Assembly: GCA_020063545.1 (NCBI GenBank)
Contig: JAGUUF010000255.1
Location: 1 to 9,806, forward strand
Source: Cytophagales bacterium
GTDB lineage: Bacteria; Bacteroidota; Bacteroidia; Cytophagales; Cyclobacteriaceae
Length of the DNA stretch: 9,806 nucleotides
Direction: 5' to 3'
Made by a program: the position numbers and the translations under genes. Below, one piece after another: positions 1-6,890 of this stretch. The notes below the pieces were generated by a model. That model worked only from the letters and a program-made list of their open reading frames with translations, searched no databases and had not been told where the DNA came from. The stretch's first letter is position 1. Each line of letters starts with the position of its first letter.

Positions 1-647
1 CTTTTTTGATAAAGGATAGGAAAATTGAAAGCAATAAAATTGAACTGAAGGCGGCTTCTCTTTTTTCGTTTGTACAGTACTGGAAGGAAAGCCCTGCAGT
101 CTATAAAAAACTTGTGGCCGGGCTGCTGGTGTTCACGCTGGTCAACAGTTCGGATGTATTCCTGTTGCTGAAGGTTAAGGAAGCAGGATTGAGTGATGCC
201 TCGGTAATTGGCGTATATGTCTTCTATAATCTCGTGTATGCACTTTCGGCTTACCCGATCGGAAAACTAAGCGACAGGCTTGGGTTTAAGACGATGATGG
301 TTTTCGGGCTCGTTGTATTTGCCGTGGTGTACACCGGCATGGCGTTTAGCGAGCGATTGTATCAATTCCTTATCTTGTTTTTCCTGTACGGAGTTTATGC
401 TGCTGCAACGGAGAGCATCGCCAGGGCGTGGATAAGCAACATCAGCGACAGGAAGGATACGGCCACAGCTATTGGCACGTTTGCGGGGTTTCAGAGTATA
501 TGCGCCATGGTGGCCAGCGCGTTGGCCGGGTGGATATGGCTGACGTTCGGTGCGCCCGCAACTTTTCTTTTTTCTGCTGGCGTTACTGTGGTAATTACAG
601 GGTACATGCTGCTTGTTGTGCCTTCGTACGCAGCATTGAAAAACTAA
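1..647 (+). CDS. MFS transporter, C-terminal half (5' partial)
   Basis: The reading frame is open to the left edge, so the real start lies outside the window; the TTG at position 6 is probably not the start. About 213 residues are visible, roughly half of a usual 400-residue MFS protein. They begin with a charged, cytoplasmic-looking linker (KDRKIESNKIELK), as expected between TM6 and TM7, followed by about six hydrophobic segments. Numbering from the TTG, the loop GKLSDRLGFK (residues 86-95) is the C-domain version of MFS motif A (G-x-x-x-D-R-x-G-x-K), which lies on the cytoplasmic side between TM8 and TM9. The family moves small solutes across the inner membrane using ion gradients; drugs, sugars or other metabolites are all possible substrates, and nothing here decides which. 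The stop (TAA, 645-647) overlaps the stop of the convergent acyltransferase gene. Confidence 0.8.
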   Translation, partial: FLIKDRKIESNKIELKAASLFSFVQYWKESPAVYKKLVAGLLVFTLVNSSDVFLLLKVKEAGLSDASVIGVYVFYNLVYALSAYPIGKLSDRLGFKTMMVFGLVVFAVVYTGMAFSERLYQFLILFFLYGVYAAATESIARAWISNISDRKDTATAIGTFAGFQSICAMVASALAGWIWLTFGAPATFLFSAGVTVVITGYMLLVVPSYAALKN

Positions 648-1705
648 CTGCCTGATAAATTACCGGGACGACACCCATGATAAACCGGCAACGATGCTAC
701 ACAAAATGCGCCTAAAGCCAGAACAGCAATTCCATTAACCCAGTATGATGCCGCAAGCAACAGGCAACCATAATAAACCGGCACCACCGTTATCCCAACA
801 GCAAACCGTATCGTGCCCGTAAAAACCGGGTCGGTTATTTTTTTTCGTGTCCATCCCCAGGCAAGCAACGGCACCACATTCACCAAACCGCATAGCCAGT
901 ATAAAGGGTACGTTAAAAGCCGAATTGAAAACTTTTCTGTTTGCTTTTTCACAACCCGGCCCGGACTTTCCCCCTTTTCAATAAGTCTTATTCTCCGGTT
1001 GGTTTCAACCGGATCAAGATAATCGGGCCCGGTTTGTTCCAGTTTGCGGATTACATCATGGTAGGTTGCCTCATTTTCAACATGCGTGGTTAGTGCTTTC
1101 ATTTTTTCTTCCACCACATCACGCAATGCAGACAGGTTATCGGTAAACAAGCTGGCGTTAACGGCCTCTCCGTAGTAAATACTTACCGAACTCCTGAACC
1201 CGGTGTGGTCGGTGTAGTTGATGCCAACCGGGATGATGGATAAATCCAAGGATGGATTTTTTACCAGCGCTTCGTCAACGATACGGGTAAAGCCTTTGCT
1301 TAGCGGCCGCACCCTTCGCAACAAGCTGTGGTTGCCTTCCGGGAAAAAAAGCAGGCATTCGTTCCGCAACAGCACACCGCTTGCCCAGGTAAACGTTTGC
1401 TTGTTTTTCGGGATGGACTTAATCCCATCGCGGACGCGGTACACCGGCTGCATATTGAGCATACTAAGCAGGCGTGCAATTAGGTTGTGGCGGAACACAT
1501 CGGCCCGCGCAATAAAGTAACTGTACCGCGGGGCTGTAATGGCAAACACCAGGGCATCCAGCAACGCGTTCTGGTGATTGGCCAGAAACAGTACCGGCCC
1601 GTTGCGCGGTATCGTGTTTGCACCGTTCACGACAATCTTTTTGAAATAGAGGTGCAGGGCACACCACACATAAATGCGCAGCAGGTAGTAGATAACCCGG
1701 TTCAT
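644..1705 (-). CDS. PlsC-like lysophospholipid/glycerolipid acyltransferase
   Basis: Predicted membrane acyltransferase of the PlsC/GPAT superfamily, which transfers acyl groups to glycerol-phosphate lipids or other lipid acceptors. Numbering is from ATG 1705-1703 (353 aa). Motif I is NHQNALLD, with H44 and D50. The spacing is H-x5-D rather than the textbook H-x4-D; I recall similar motifs in Bacteroidota homologues. Motif III is FPEGNHS (121-127) and motif IV is IIPVGINY (157-164). An N-terminal hydrophobic helix (about 4-20) and two or three C-terminal membrane segments (about 262-286 and 300-342) are present. The frame continues upstream to a longer ATG at 1780, but that would lie deep inside the symporter gene; the 1705 start forms an ATGA overlap with the upstream stop, typical of translational coupling. 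The catalytic fold is clear; the acyl acceptor is unknown. The long C-terminal membrane part makes it larger than a typical PlsC of about 240 aa. Confidence 0.85.
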   Translation of the reverse strand: MNRVIYYLLRIYVWCALHLYFKKIVVNGANTIPRNGPVLFLANHQNALLDALVFAITAPRYSYFIARADVFRHNLIARLLSMLNMQPVYRVRDGIKSIPKNKQTFTWASGVLLRNECLLFFPEGNHSLLRRVRPLSKGFTRIVDEALVKNPSLDLSIIPVGINYTDHTGFRSSVSIYYGEAVNASLFTDNLSALRDVVEEKMKALTTHVENEATYHDVIRKLEQTGPDYLDPVETNRRIRLIEKGESPGRVVKKQTEKFSIRLLTYPLYWLCGLVNVVPLLAWGWTRKKITDPVFTGTIRFAVGITVVPVYYGCLLLAASYWVNGIAVLALGAFCVASLPVYHGCRPGNLSGS

Positions 1706-2601
1706 TGCAATCGGGGGGTATTGCGCGCCCAGTAATACGAAAGCCCCAGGCCGGACACAATGTGCCATATGCCCCACCATCCGGCTACAATGGCCATTTC
1801 GCCCAGTCCGTTAAAGAAGGAAAAGATAAGGGCCAGGCCAAGCCCGGAGTTCTGTATGCCTGTTTCAATAGCAATGGTTCGCTGGTCGTTGTAAGCCGCC
1901 CGCCCAATCCGGGCTACCCAAAACCCTGTGGTGAAGGCCAACGCATTGTGAAGAAGTACCACAAAAAAAATCAGGTGTATGTAGCTCAGAAAAGCGGTAA
2001 TGTTTTGAGAAAAGGCAACCACAACAAACCCGATAAACAACACAATGGAAATGGGTTTGAGCCAACGGTTTAATTTTTCTGCAGTTTGCGGATACCGATG
2101 GTTGACCAGCATACCCAACATGAGCGGTATGCCCGCAATCAGGAAAATAGTGGAAAACACATCGGCAAATCCAACGTTCACCTCGCGAAGCAACATGGCT
2201 GACGGGGTATATAAACTGCCCCACCAGTTAAGGTTAAGCGGAGTAAAAAAGACAGAAAGAAATGAACCGGCAGCCGTAAGGCTTACCGAGAGGGCTACAT
2301 TGCCGCCCGCCAGGCTCGACATAAAATTTGAAATATTTCCGCCCGGGCAAGCTGAAATCAGGATGAGCCCCAGCGCAATTGCGGGTGATGGATTAAGCGC
2401 ACTAACCAGCAAAAAGGTTACAGCCGGAAGAGCCACAAACTGTGCAACCAGTCCGGCCAATGCCGTGCGGGGAGTTTTGGCCAGTCGCCTGAAATCATCG
2501 GCCCGTAAGCCAAGGGCAACACCAAACATAATCAGGGCGAGGCAGGCATTAAGAATCCAGGTGTTGCCGGTGGTAAACTGAATCTGGATGGGCTCGGGCA
2601 T
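1702..2601 (-). CDS. BASS/SBF-family Na+-coupled symporter (bile acid:sodium symporter fold)
   Basis: Inner-membrane secondary transporter of 299 aa, a normal family length, with about 9-10 hydrophobic segments. The TM4 signature SACPGGNISNFMSS (83-96), followed by GGNVALSVSLT (99-109), and the TM9 signature ETGIQNSGLGLAL (246-258) are both intact. Aligned to the structurally known bacterial ASBT homologue, the sodium ligands are retained: S91, N92, S105 and T109 for one site, E246 and Q250 shared with the second, with Q54 likely matching the TM3 glutamine. Despite the family name, bacterial members carry pantoate-like acids, keto acids, sulphated compounds and other organic anions, so the substrate is open. 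The ATG at 2601-2599 is the chosen start; no Shine-Dalgarno sequence is visible. It is the first gene of a two-gene operon and overlaps the acyltransferase by 4 bases (ATGA). It is divergent from the DAACS operon. Confidence 0.88.
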   Translation of the reverse strand: MPEPIQIQFTTGNTWILNACLALIMFGVALGLRADDFRRLAKTPRTALAGLVAQFVALPAVTFLLVSALNPSPAIALGLILISACPGGNISNFMSSLAGGNVALSVSLTAAGSFLSVFFTPLNLNWWGSLYTPSAMLLREVNVGFADVFSTIFLIAGIPLMLGMLVNHRYPQTAEKLNRWLKPISIVLFIGFVVVAFSQNITAFLSYIHLIFFVVLLHNALAFTTGFWVARIGRAAYNDQRTIAIETGIQNSGLGLALIFSFFNGLGEMAIVAGWWGIWHIVSGLGLSYYWARNTPRLQ

Positions 2602-2679
2602 ATAGTGCTATGTAGCGAAAATTAATGATAAGCGGTATAAGGCTTCTGCCAGGACGATTGCTAAATTTCATTTTTAACC
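2602..2679. promoter_or_regulatory. Divergent promoter region between symporter and DAACS operon
   Basis: This 78-base, AT-rich spacer must hold the promoters of both flanking operons unless they are read from outside. On the plus strand, TAAATTTC (2662-2669) matches the Bacteroidota -7 element TAnnTTTG except for its last base, and lies 10 bases before the GTG start. On the minus strand, the complement of 2617-2624 reads TAATTTTC, a similar one-mismatch match upstream of the symporter. No convincing -33 TTG partner is found for either. The matches are short and could be chance in AT-rich DNA. Confidence 0.3.
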
Positions 2680-3939
2680 GTGATGACACCCGCTGCCGGA
2701 ACCAGTTCAATACGCACCGCCCTCATGGCTTTACTTGCGCTTATTGCCGGGTTTGCATCAGGGTTGTTCGTTAACCTGCAACCAGAAAATTGGGTTGAAC
2801 AAATTTCATGGGCAGAACTTGCCGGAAAAGTATGGCTTACGCTGCTGATAGCAATAGCCGTTCCGCTGACAAGCGCTTACCTGTTCAACATTGTCTCCAC
2901 GATGAGCAGCGGCAAACTTGCCGGAAGGATTGGGCTTCATGCTTTGCTGTTTCATATCCTCATCATGATGCTGGGCATGGGGTTTACATTATCGGTGAGT
3001 TACGTTATCACCGACTACATAACAACGGGGTTTACACTGCTTGTGCATGGGGAGGGGCCCATCGATACCGATTTGAGCAGTGCGCATAACCTCATAACCT
3101 GGACGGATGCAATGCAGACTTTTCTTGCACGAATCATTCTGCCACTCCTTATGCTGTCAGCCGTAACGGCATGGGTTCTTTCCAGGTATTTCCGGAGCCG
3201 ACATGAATACTGGCGTGCGCGGGTGCTTGCATTTTCTGAAAAAACTTCGACAGCAATGTACCGGTTACTCCTGTTGCTGCCGGTAGCGGCATTTACCTTA
3301 TCGTTTTCCCTCACGGCAAAACATGGATACACATTGGCCGGAGTTATGGGGCAGTATGTGGCAGCCTTAATCGGCATGCTGATAGTTTTTATTCTTGTGC
3401 TTTACCTTATTGCTCTGAGTTTTGGAGCGGTTCCTCCTGCGGTTTTTGCAAGCGCCCTGTTGCCGGCACAGCTCGTTGCCGCCAGCACGCGATCATCGCT
3501 GGCCACGATGCCTGCCCTGCTTACGGGTGCTGAACAGGGTGCAGGCATCCCGCCACATGTTTCAAGGTTGGTTATTCCGTTCTCTGTTTCGGTGTTCCGT
3601 ATCAACCGGGCCATCACCTCGGTTTTTTCATATGTATTTTTTACTTCTTTGTATAACATCCCGACCGATGTGGTATCCACCGTACTTTTTCTGGGCCTGA
3701 TTATGGCGCTCAGTTTTGGCAGCCCCGGTTTGCCCAGCGGAGGCAAGCTGGCCACCATGCCCGTATTTCTGGCGCTGGGTGTTCCGCTCGAAATGATTGT
3801 ACTCACCAAGGCTATTGATATCATTCCGGATATGTTCAAAACCGTACTCAACGTAACTGAAAGCATGACCATTGCCTCGCTGGTTGCCCGGTCGAATGAA
3901 CCGGAACGACCCCAACCAACTCATCCGGCCACCGCGTGA
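2680..3939 (+). CDS. DAACS/SDF-family transporter paralogue A with divergent Na+ motif
   Basis: A 419-aa membrane protein with the glutamate/dicarboxylate transporter (GltPh/EAAT, Pfam SDF) fold. Landmarks in order: about six N-terminal membrane helices; HP1 STRSSLATMP (269-278), matching the serine-rich loop, with R271 at the GltPh R276 position; TM7 FRINR (306-310), exactly where NMDGT should be by ungapped alignment between IPFS and LYNI; HP2 FGSPGLPSGG (346-355); and TM8 DIIPDMFKTVLNV (380-392). In TM8, D384, T388 and N391 match GltPh D394, T398 and N401, but K387 replaces R397 and S395 replaces the Na1 ligand D405. The family normally symports acidic amino acids or C4-dicarboxylates with Na+ or H+; loss of N310, D312 and D405 equivalents argues against standard Na+ coupling. 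The start is GTG 2680, or ATG 2683 just inside. It is the first gene of a tight four-gene operon. Confidence 0.8.
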   Translation: MMTPAAGTSSIRTALMALLALIAGFASGLFVNLQPENWVEQISWAELAGKVWLTLLIAIAVPLTSAYLFNIVSTMSSGKLAGRIGLHALLFHILIMMLGMGFTLSVSYVITDYITTGFTLLVHGEGPIDTDLSSAHNLITWTDAMQTFLARIILPLLMLSAVTAWVLSRYFRSRHEYWRARVLAFSEKTSTAMYRLLLLLPVAAFTLSFSLTAKHGYTLAGVMGQYVAALIGMLIVFILVLYLIALSFGAVPPAVFASALLPAQLVAASTRSSLATMPALLTGAEQGAGIPPHVSRLVIPFSVSVFRINRAITSVFSYVFFTSLYNIPTDVVSTVLFLGLIMALSFGSPGLPSGGKLATMPVFLALGVPLEMIVLTKAIDIIPDMFKTVLNVTESMTIASLVARSNEPERPQPTHPATA

Positions 3940-5162
3940 AATCGGCTAACCCATCAACCTGGATTTCAATCGGGTCGGTAACCGCCTTGGCCATCGGTAT
4001 AATTGCCGGGCTGCTTTTGTCCGGGCAACAAGGAATGGAATGGGCGGTGGCCTTAGCTGAAGTGCTTTCAAAAAGCTGGATACTTATGTTGCTGCTGTTG
4101 GCAATACCCCTTGTTGCTGCTAACCTGGTGGTAAGCTTCATAACTCTTTTCCGGACAACGCTGATGGGAAAGGTAGCGGTACACGGACTGCTTGTGCACA
4201 CCCTGCTGCTTGCGGTGGGTGCCGTGGTCTCGGTTGGGGTGAGTTACTTTTTAACCCGGGATTTATCATTCGCGGAATTTACAATTGAAGGTGAGGTACC
4301 CGATTCAAATTCACGTAGTCTTTCTTTAATGGCGGGAGGTATGCAGCAATTCCTTACGCGCCTGATTATCCCGGTTATCCTGTGTTCAATAATCGTGGCG
4401 GTTGCCTTGAACTACGCCCCGAAAAATTTTCGCAACTCTGTAATTAATTACCTGCGCCAAGTCAACAAAAGACTGTTTAGCTGGCTGAACATACTGTTCC
4501 GTGCCTTACCGGTTTCGGTGGGGTGTATTGCCTTTGTAATTACGGCTACAAGCGGGTGGCAACTGGCGGGCATGGCCGTCTATTATGTGGCCGCAGTGTG
4601 TGCAGTGCTGCTGTTGGTAACCGGATTGATGTATGTGGTGGCAGCGATGTTCGGTTCTGTACCGGTAAGCCGGTTTGCACGAGCATTGTGGCCGGCACAA
4701 CTTGTGGCGGCAAGCACCAGTTCATCACTGGCTACGTTGCCGGCACTGCTAACCAGCACCTCAACGTTGGCAGGTGAAACCAGGATAACCGGCACGGCCG
4801 TTCCCCTGTTTGTTTCGTTCTTCCGGATTAACCTGATGGTGGCCAACCCGTTTTCGTTTTTTCTGCTTTCGCGCATGTATGGCCTGCCCGTGGAGTGGCC
4901 AAACCTGCTGATGTTTCTGGGGTTAATGCTGGTGACAAGCTTCGGCAGCCCGGGCCTGCCCCAAATGGGTAAGGTGTACAGCCTGCCGGTGTTTCTTGCG
5001 GCTGGCATCCCGCTGGAAGGCGTAATGATCCTGAAAGCCGTTGATGCCATTCCGGATGTTTTTAAAACCGTACTTAACGTTACCGAAATCGGCACGGTAA
5101 CTTCGGTGGTACTCCGCAAGGTTAACACCGCTGCGGCAAGCCCGGTAACCATCGAACCTTAG
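3936..5162 (+). CDS. DAACS/SDF-family transporter paralogue B with divergent Na+ motif
   Basis: A 408-aa paralogue of the preceding gene, with the same order of landmarks: HP1 STSSSLATLP (260-269), TM7 FRINL (296-300), HP2 FGSPGLPQMG (336-345) and TM8 DAIPDVFKTVLNV (370-382). D374, T378 and N381 keep the substrate-site pattern; K377 replaces R397 and I385 replaces D405 (GltPh numbering). It differs from paralogue A at the R276 position, which is Ser here (S262), as in eukaryotic EAATs, but without their compensating TM8 arginine. The start is GTG at 3936-3938, which forms a GTGA overlap with the previous stop, so translation is probably coupled. It shares the pattern PAQLVAAST-SSLAT-PALLT with paralogue A, which points to gene duplication. 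The family is trimeric, so mixed trimers or two related substrates are both possible. The cation and substrate cannot be assigned. Confidence 0.8.
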   Translation: MKSANPSTWISIGSVTALAIGIIAGLLLSGQQGMEWAVALAEVLSKSWILMLLLLAIPLVAANLVVSFITLFRTTLMGKVAVHGLLVHTLLLAVGAVVSVGVSYFLTRDLSFAEFTIEGEVPDSNSRSLSLMAGGMQQFLTRLIIPVILCSIIVAVALNYAPKNFRNSVINYLRQVNKRLFSWLNILFRALPVSVGCIAFVITATSGWQLAGMAVYYVAAVCAVLLLVTGLMYVVAAMFGSVPVSRFARALWPAQLVAASTSSSLATLPALLTSTSTLAGETRITGTAVPLFVSFFRINLMVANPFSFFLLSRMYGLPVEWPNLLMFLGLMLVTSFGSPGLPQMGKVYSLPVFLAAGIPLEGVMILKAVDAIPDVFKTVLNVTEIGTVTSVVLRKVNTAAASPVTIEP

Positions 5163-6238
5163 TGAATATGATTTACTTCCTGGTGACATCGCGCAACAGT
5201 TTTCCGATCAGGAATTTTCTGCGGTCGCGCGGAAAAATGTTAGCCGGCCGCATCCGGATTGTTCCGTGGGAAAAGATTGGGATGCTGAGAGCTATACCAG
5301 CCGGCACCTTCATTTTTTCAGACCTCGACTTTCTGAATGGAGCGCAGCGTGAAATCGCACAACAAATTTATAATCGGCTTCATGCGCGCTATCCGCACCT
5401 TACCCTGCTAAACAATCCCGACAAGGTTTTGCTGCGCTGCAACCTGCTTAAAAAAATGTTCGACAGCGGCATTAATACCTATAATTTGGCCAGGGCCGAT
5501 GAACGGTACGATCACCTGCGGTTTCCGGTATTCATCCGCGAGGCCGACAGGCACACCGGCCCGCTGACACCGTTGCTGTATAGCACGGATGCTGTAAAAC
5601 ATGAGCTTCGGAAATTGTACCTGCTCCGGTACAAGGTACACGAGCTGCTGGTTGTGGAGTACCTTGATGTTGCCGATGAGGATGGCATTTATGCAAAGTA
5701 TTCGGCTTTCGTTCTGGGCGACCGGGTAATGCCGCGCTACCTAAACTTTAGCCGGGCGTGGCGGGTTAAAAGCATGGTTAGTTCGAAGGACGACCTGATG
5801 AAAAGCCGGAGGGCCGAAGTGGAAGCCTACATGCACGCCAACCCGCATGAAGCCTGGCTGAAAAGAATTTTTACCGAAGCCGGCATCACGTATGGCCGTG
5901 CCGACTATGCGCTGGTAAACGGCAAGCTGCAACTGTGGGAGATTAACCTTAACCCCGCATTTGTTCGGCCGCCACGGAAAATATCGAACGACCACCAGCA
6001 GCAACGCATGATGCGCGATGCGTTCTATAACCAGTTTCTTTATGAGTTGGAAAAAATTGATGCTCCCGTTCAGGGCACAGTTCAGTTGCCGATCAGCACA
6101 ACTGAAGAGCGCCTGATGCAATTTGGACTAACGGAAAAATGGCGCGAAGGCTTTCATAGCCGGCTGGTAAAAGACAAGCCGCACTACCGCCTGTTTCGGA
6201 AAATTTGTTTTGCTGCAGCCTCGTGGCTTACTGCATGA
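5162..6238 (+). CDS. ATP-grasp superfamily protein, probable carboxylate-amine/thiol ligase-like enzyme
   Basis: A 358-aa soluble protein of unknown substrate. The C-terminal half has the ATP-grasp signature: RADYALVNGKLQLWEINLNP (246-265), where D248, E260, N262 and possibly N264 would bind Mg-ATP, as in RimK and D-Ala ligase-type enzymes. The segment before it fits the same fold: NPDKVLLRCNLLKKMFDSGI (85-104) at the pre-grasp/ATP-grasp boundary, FPVFIRE (121-127) where the ATP-binding Lys strand is expected (the Lys appears to be Arg), and ELLVVEYLD (161-169) with E166 at the adenine-contacting strand. Such enzymes join a carboxylate to an amine or thiol through an acyl-phosphate. The start is GTG 5162, overlapping the upstream TAG by one base (TAGTG); ATG 5168 in the same frame is an alternative. 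Lying directly behind two transporters of the amino-acid/dicarboxylate fold, it may use the carried compound; that is inference. Confidence 0.65.
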   Translation: MNMIYFLVTSRNSFPIRNFLRSRGKMLAGRIRIVPWEKIGMLRAIPAGTFIFSDLDFLNGAQREIAQQIYNRLHARYPHLTLLNNPDKVLLRCNLLKKMFDSGINTYNLARADERYDHLRFPVFIREADRHTGPLTPLLYSTDAVKHELRKLYLLRYKVHELLVVEYLDVADEDGIYAKYSAFVLGDRVMPRYLNFSRAWRVKSMVSSKDDLMKSRRAEVEAYMHANPHEAWLKRIFTEAGITYGRADYALVNGKLQLWEINLNPAFVRPPRKISNDHQQQRMMRDAFYNQFLYELEKIDAPVQGTVQLPISTTEERLMQFGLTEKWREGFHSRLVKDKPHYRLFRKICFAAASWLTA

Positions 6239-6266
6239 AGAATGTATTTTTGTTGAAAGTAATATC

Positions 6267-6713
6267 ATGACCACCGAACTTATCCTCCGCTACCTCCACT
6301 TCATCAGCATATTTGCCATTGTGGGCGCGCTGGCTTGCGAACACCTGTTGCTTAAAAAAACGCTTACCCGTGCCGAGCTGACCCGGCTGGCAAAGATTGA
6401 TGCCGTGTATGGCGTTGCAGCCGTGGTGCTGCTCGTGGCCGGGCTTACCCTGTGGCTGGGCGGTGTGGGCAAACCGGCCGTGGTGTACACCAAAAACTGG
6501 ATTTTTCACCTCAAGCTTTCCCTGTTTGTTACCATCGGGCTGCTTTCTATTTACCCCACGGTGTTCTTTTTAAAGAACCGGAAGGGAAACCCTGCCGAGG
6601 AAGTTACCGTGCCCGCGGCCGTTTTCCGGATGGTGCGCCTGGAGCTGGCGCTGCTGGTTATTATCCCGCTATTGGCCGGACTTATGGCGCGGGGAATTGG
6701 GTTTTTTGGGTGA
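6267..6713 (+). CDS. DUF2214-like four-helix integral membrane protein
   Basis: A 148-aa membrane protein with four hydrophobic segments, at about 5-29, 46-66, 80-103 and 121-146. It resembles the DUF2214 family of predicted inner-membrane proteins: RYLHF near the N-terminus (H11), an acidic residue in TM1 (E25), DAVYG (45-49) opening TM2, and a WIFHLKLSLF stretch (79-88) opening TM3, with H81 and K83. Conserved His and Lys residues inside membrane helices are also seen in haem-related membrane proteins such as HemJ, but I cannot assign a function. The frame extends upstream to 6210, inside the ATP-grasp gene; ATG 6267 is preferred because it gives the usual family N-terminus and leaves a 28-base gap after the preceding stop. 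It is probably the last gene of the DAACS/ATP-grasp operon. Confidence 0.65.
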   Translation: MTTELILRYLHFISIFAIVGALACEHLLLKKTLTRAELTRLAKIDAVYGVAAVVLLVAGLTLWLGGVGKPAVVYTKNWIFHLKLSLFVTIGLLSIYPTVFFLKNRKGNPAEEVTVPAAVFRMVRLELALLVIIPLLAGLMARGIGFFG

Positions 6714-6811
6714 GCAACAATACGTTATCCTGAAGGTTATCCTTATTTGCAGAATCAGTTTCTTCTATTCTTAATTTTCTGCTCATCATACATTCACAAC
6801 ACCTTAGCAAG

Positions 6812-6831
6812 TTTACGGTGCAATCCGTAAA
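6812..6831. repeat. Perfect 7-bp inverted repeat, possible operator
   Basis: TTTACGG (6812-6818) and CCGTAAA (6825-6831) form a perfect dyad around TGCAAT. It ends about 14 bases before the ECF-like -35 box. It is followed by A residues on the plus strand, and the T-run precedes rather than follows the stem on the minus strand, so it does not fit an intrinsic terminator in either direction. A transcription-factor operator is the more likely reading, but no binding protein is known. Confidence 0.4.
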
Positions 6832-6844
6832 AAAAGTCCACCCG

Positions 6845-6879
6845 GGTTACAACCTTTACCCCATCTTGCCAGTCTATAG
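6845..6879 (+). promoter_or_regulatory. ECF sigma factor-type promoter
   Basis: GGTTACAACCTTT (6845-6857) carries the AAC core of an ECF-sigma -35 element, and GTCTATAG (6872-6879) resembles the GTCTA-type -10. There are 19 bases between AAC and TCT, close to the spacing of ECF promoters such as the sigma-E class. It differs from the housekeeping Bacteroidota promoter (TTG / TAnnTTTG). The -10 sits in a 10-bp palindrome, GTCTATAGAC (6872-6881). Only 11 bases separate the -10 from the ATG of the small ORF, so the transcript would be nearly leaderless. No ECF sigma gene is present in the window. Confidence 0.45.
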
Positions 6880-6890
6880 ACCAGCACTGT

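Larger units (their letters stand above)
6714..6890. other. Non-coding spacer after the DAACS operon
   Basis: No convincing gene is seen here on either strand. The first hundred bases are AT-rich, and no strong terminator is visible; AAGG-TTAT-CCTT near 6734-6745 is only a 4-bp stem. The right half carries the dyad and the ECF-like promoter described separately. Two copies of GTTATCC lie near 6724-6741. Confidence 0.5.

Noticed and set aside
1706..1780. An upstream extension of the acyltransferase by 25 residues
   Set aside because: It would lie entirely within the symporter coding region; the internal ATG gives the ATGA overlap and a hydrophobic N-terminus typical of the family.
2045..2581. 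A 178-codon plus-strand frame opposite the BASS symporter
   Set aside because: No domain or membrane pattern; the opposite strand has both BASS signatures intact.
4583..5152. A 189-codon minus-strand frame inside the second DAACS gene
   Set aside because: Thr/Ser/Arg-rich translation without motifs; the sense strand carries HP1, HP2 and TM8 landmarks. The same kind of shadow occurs at 3402-3872 in the first paralogue.
6210..6266. An upstream extension of the DUF2214-like protein by 19 residues
   Set aside because: The added residues overlap the ATP-grasp gene and are polar; the ATG at 6267 starts right at the first membrane helix.
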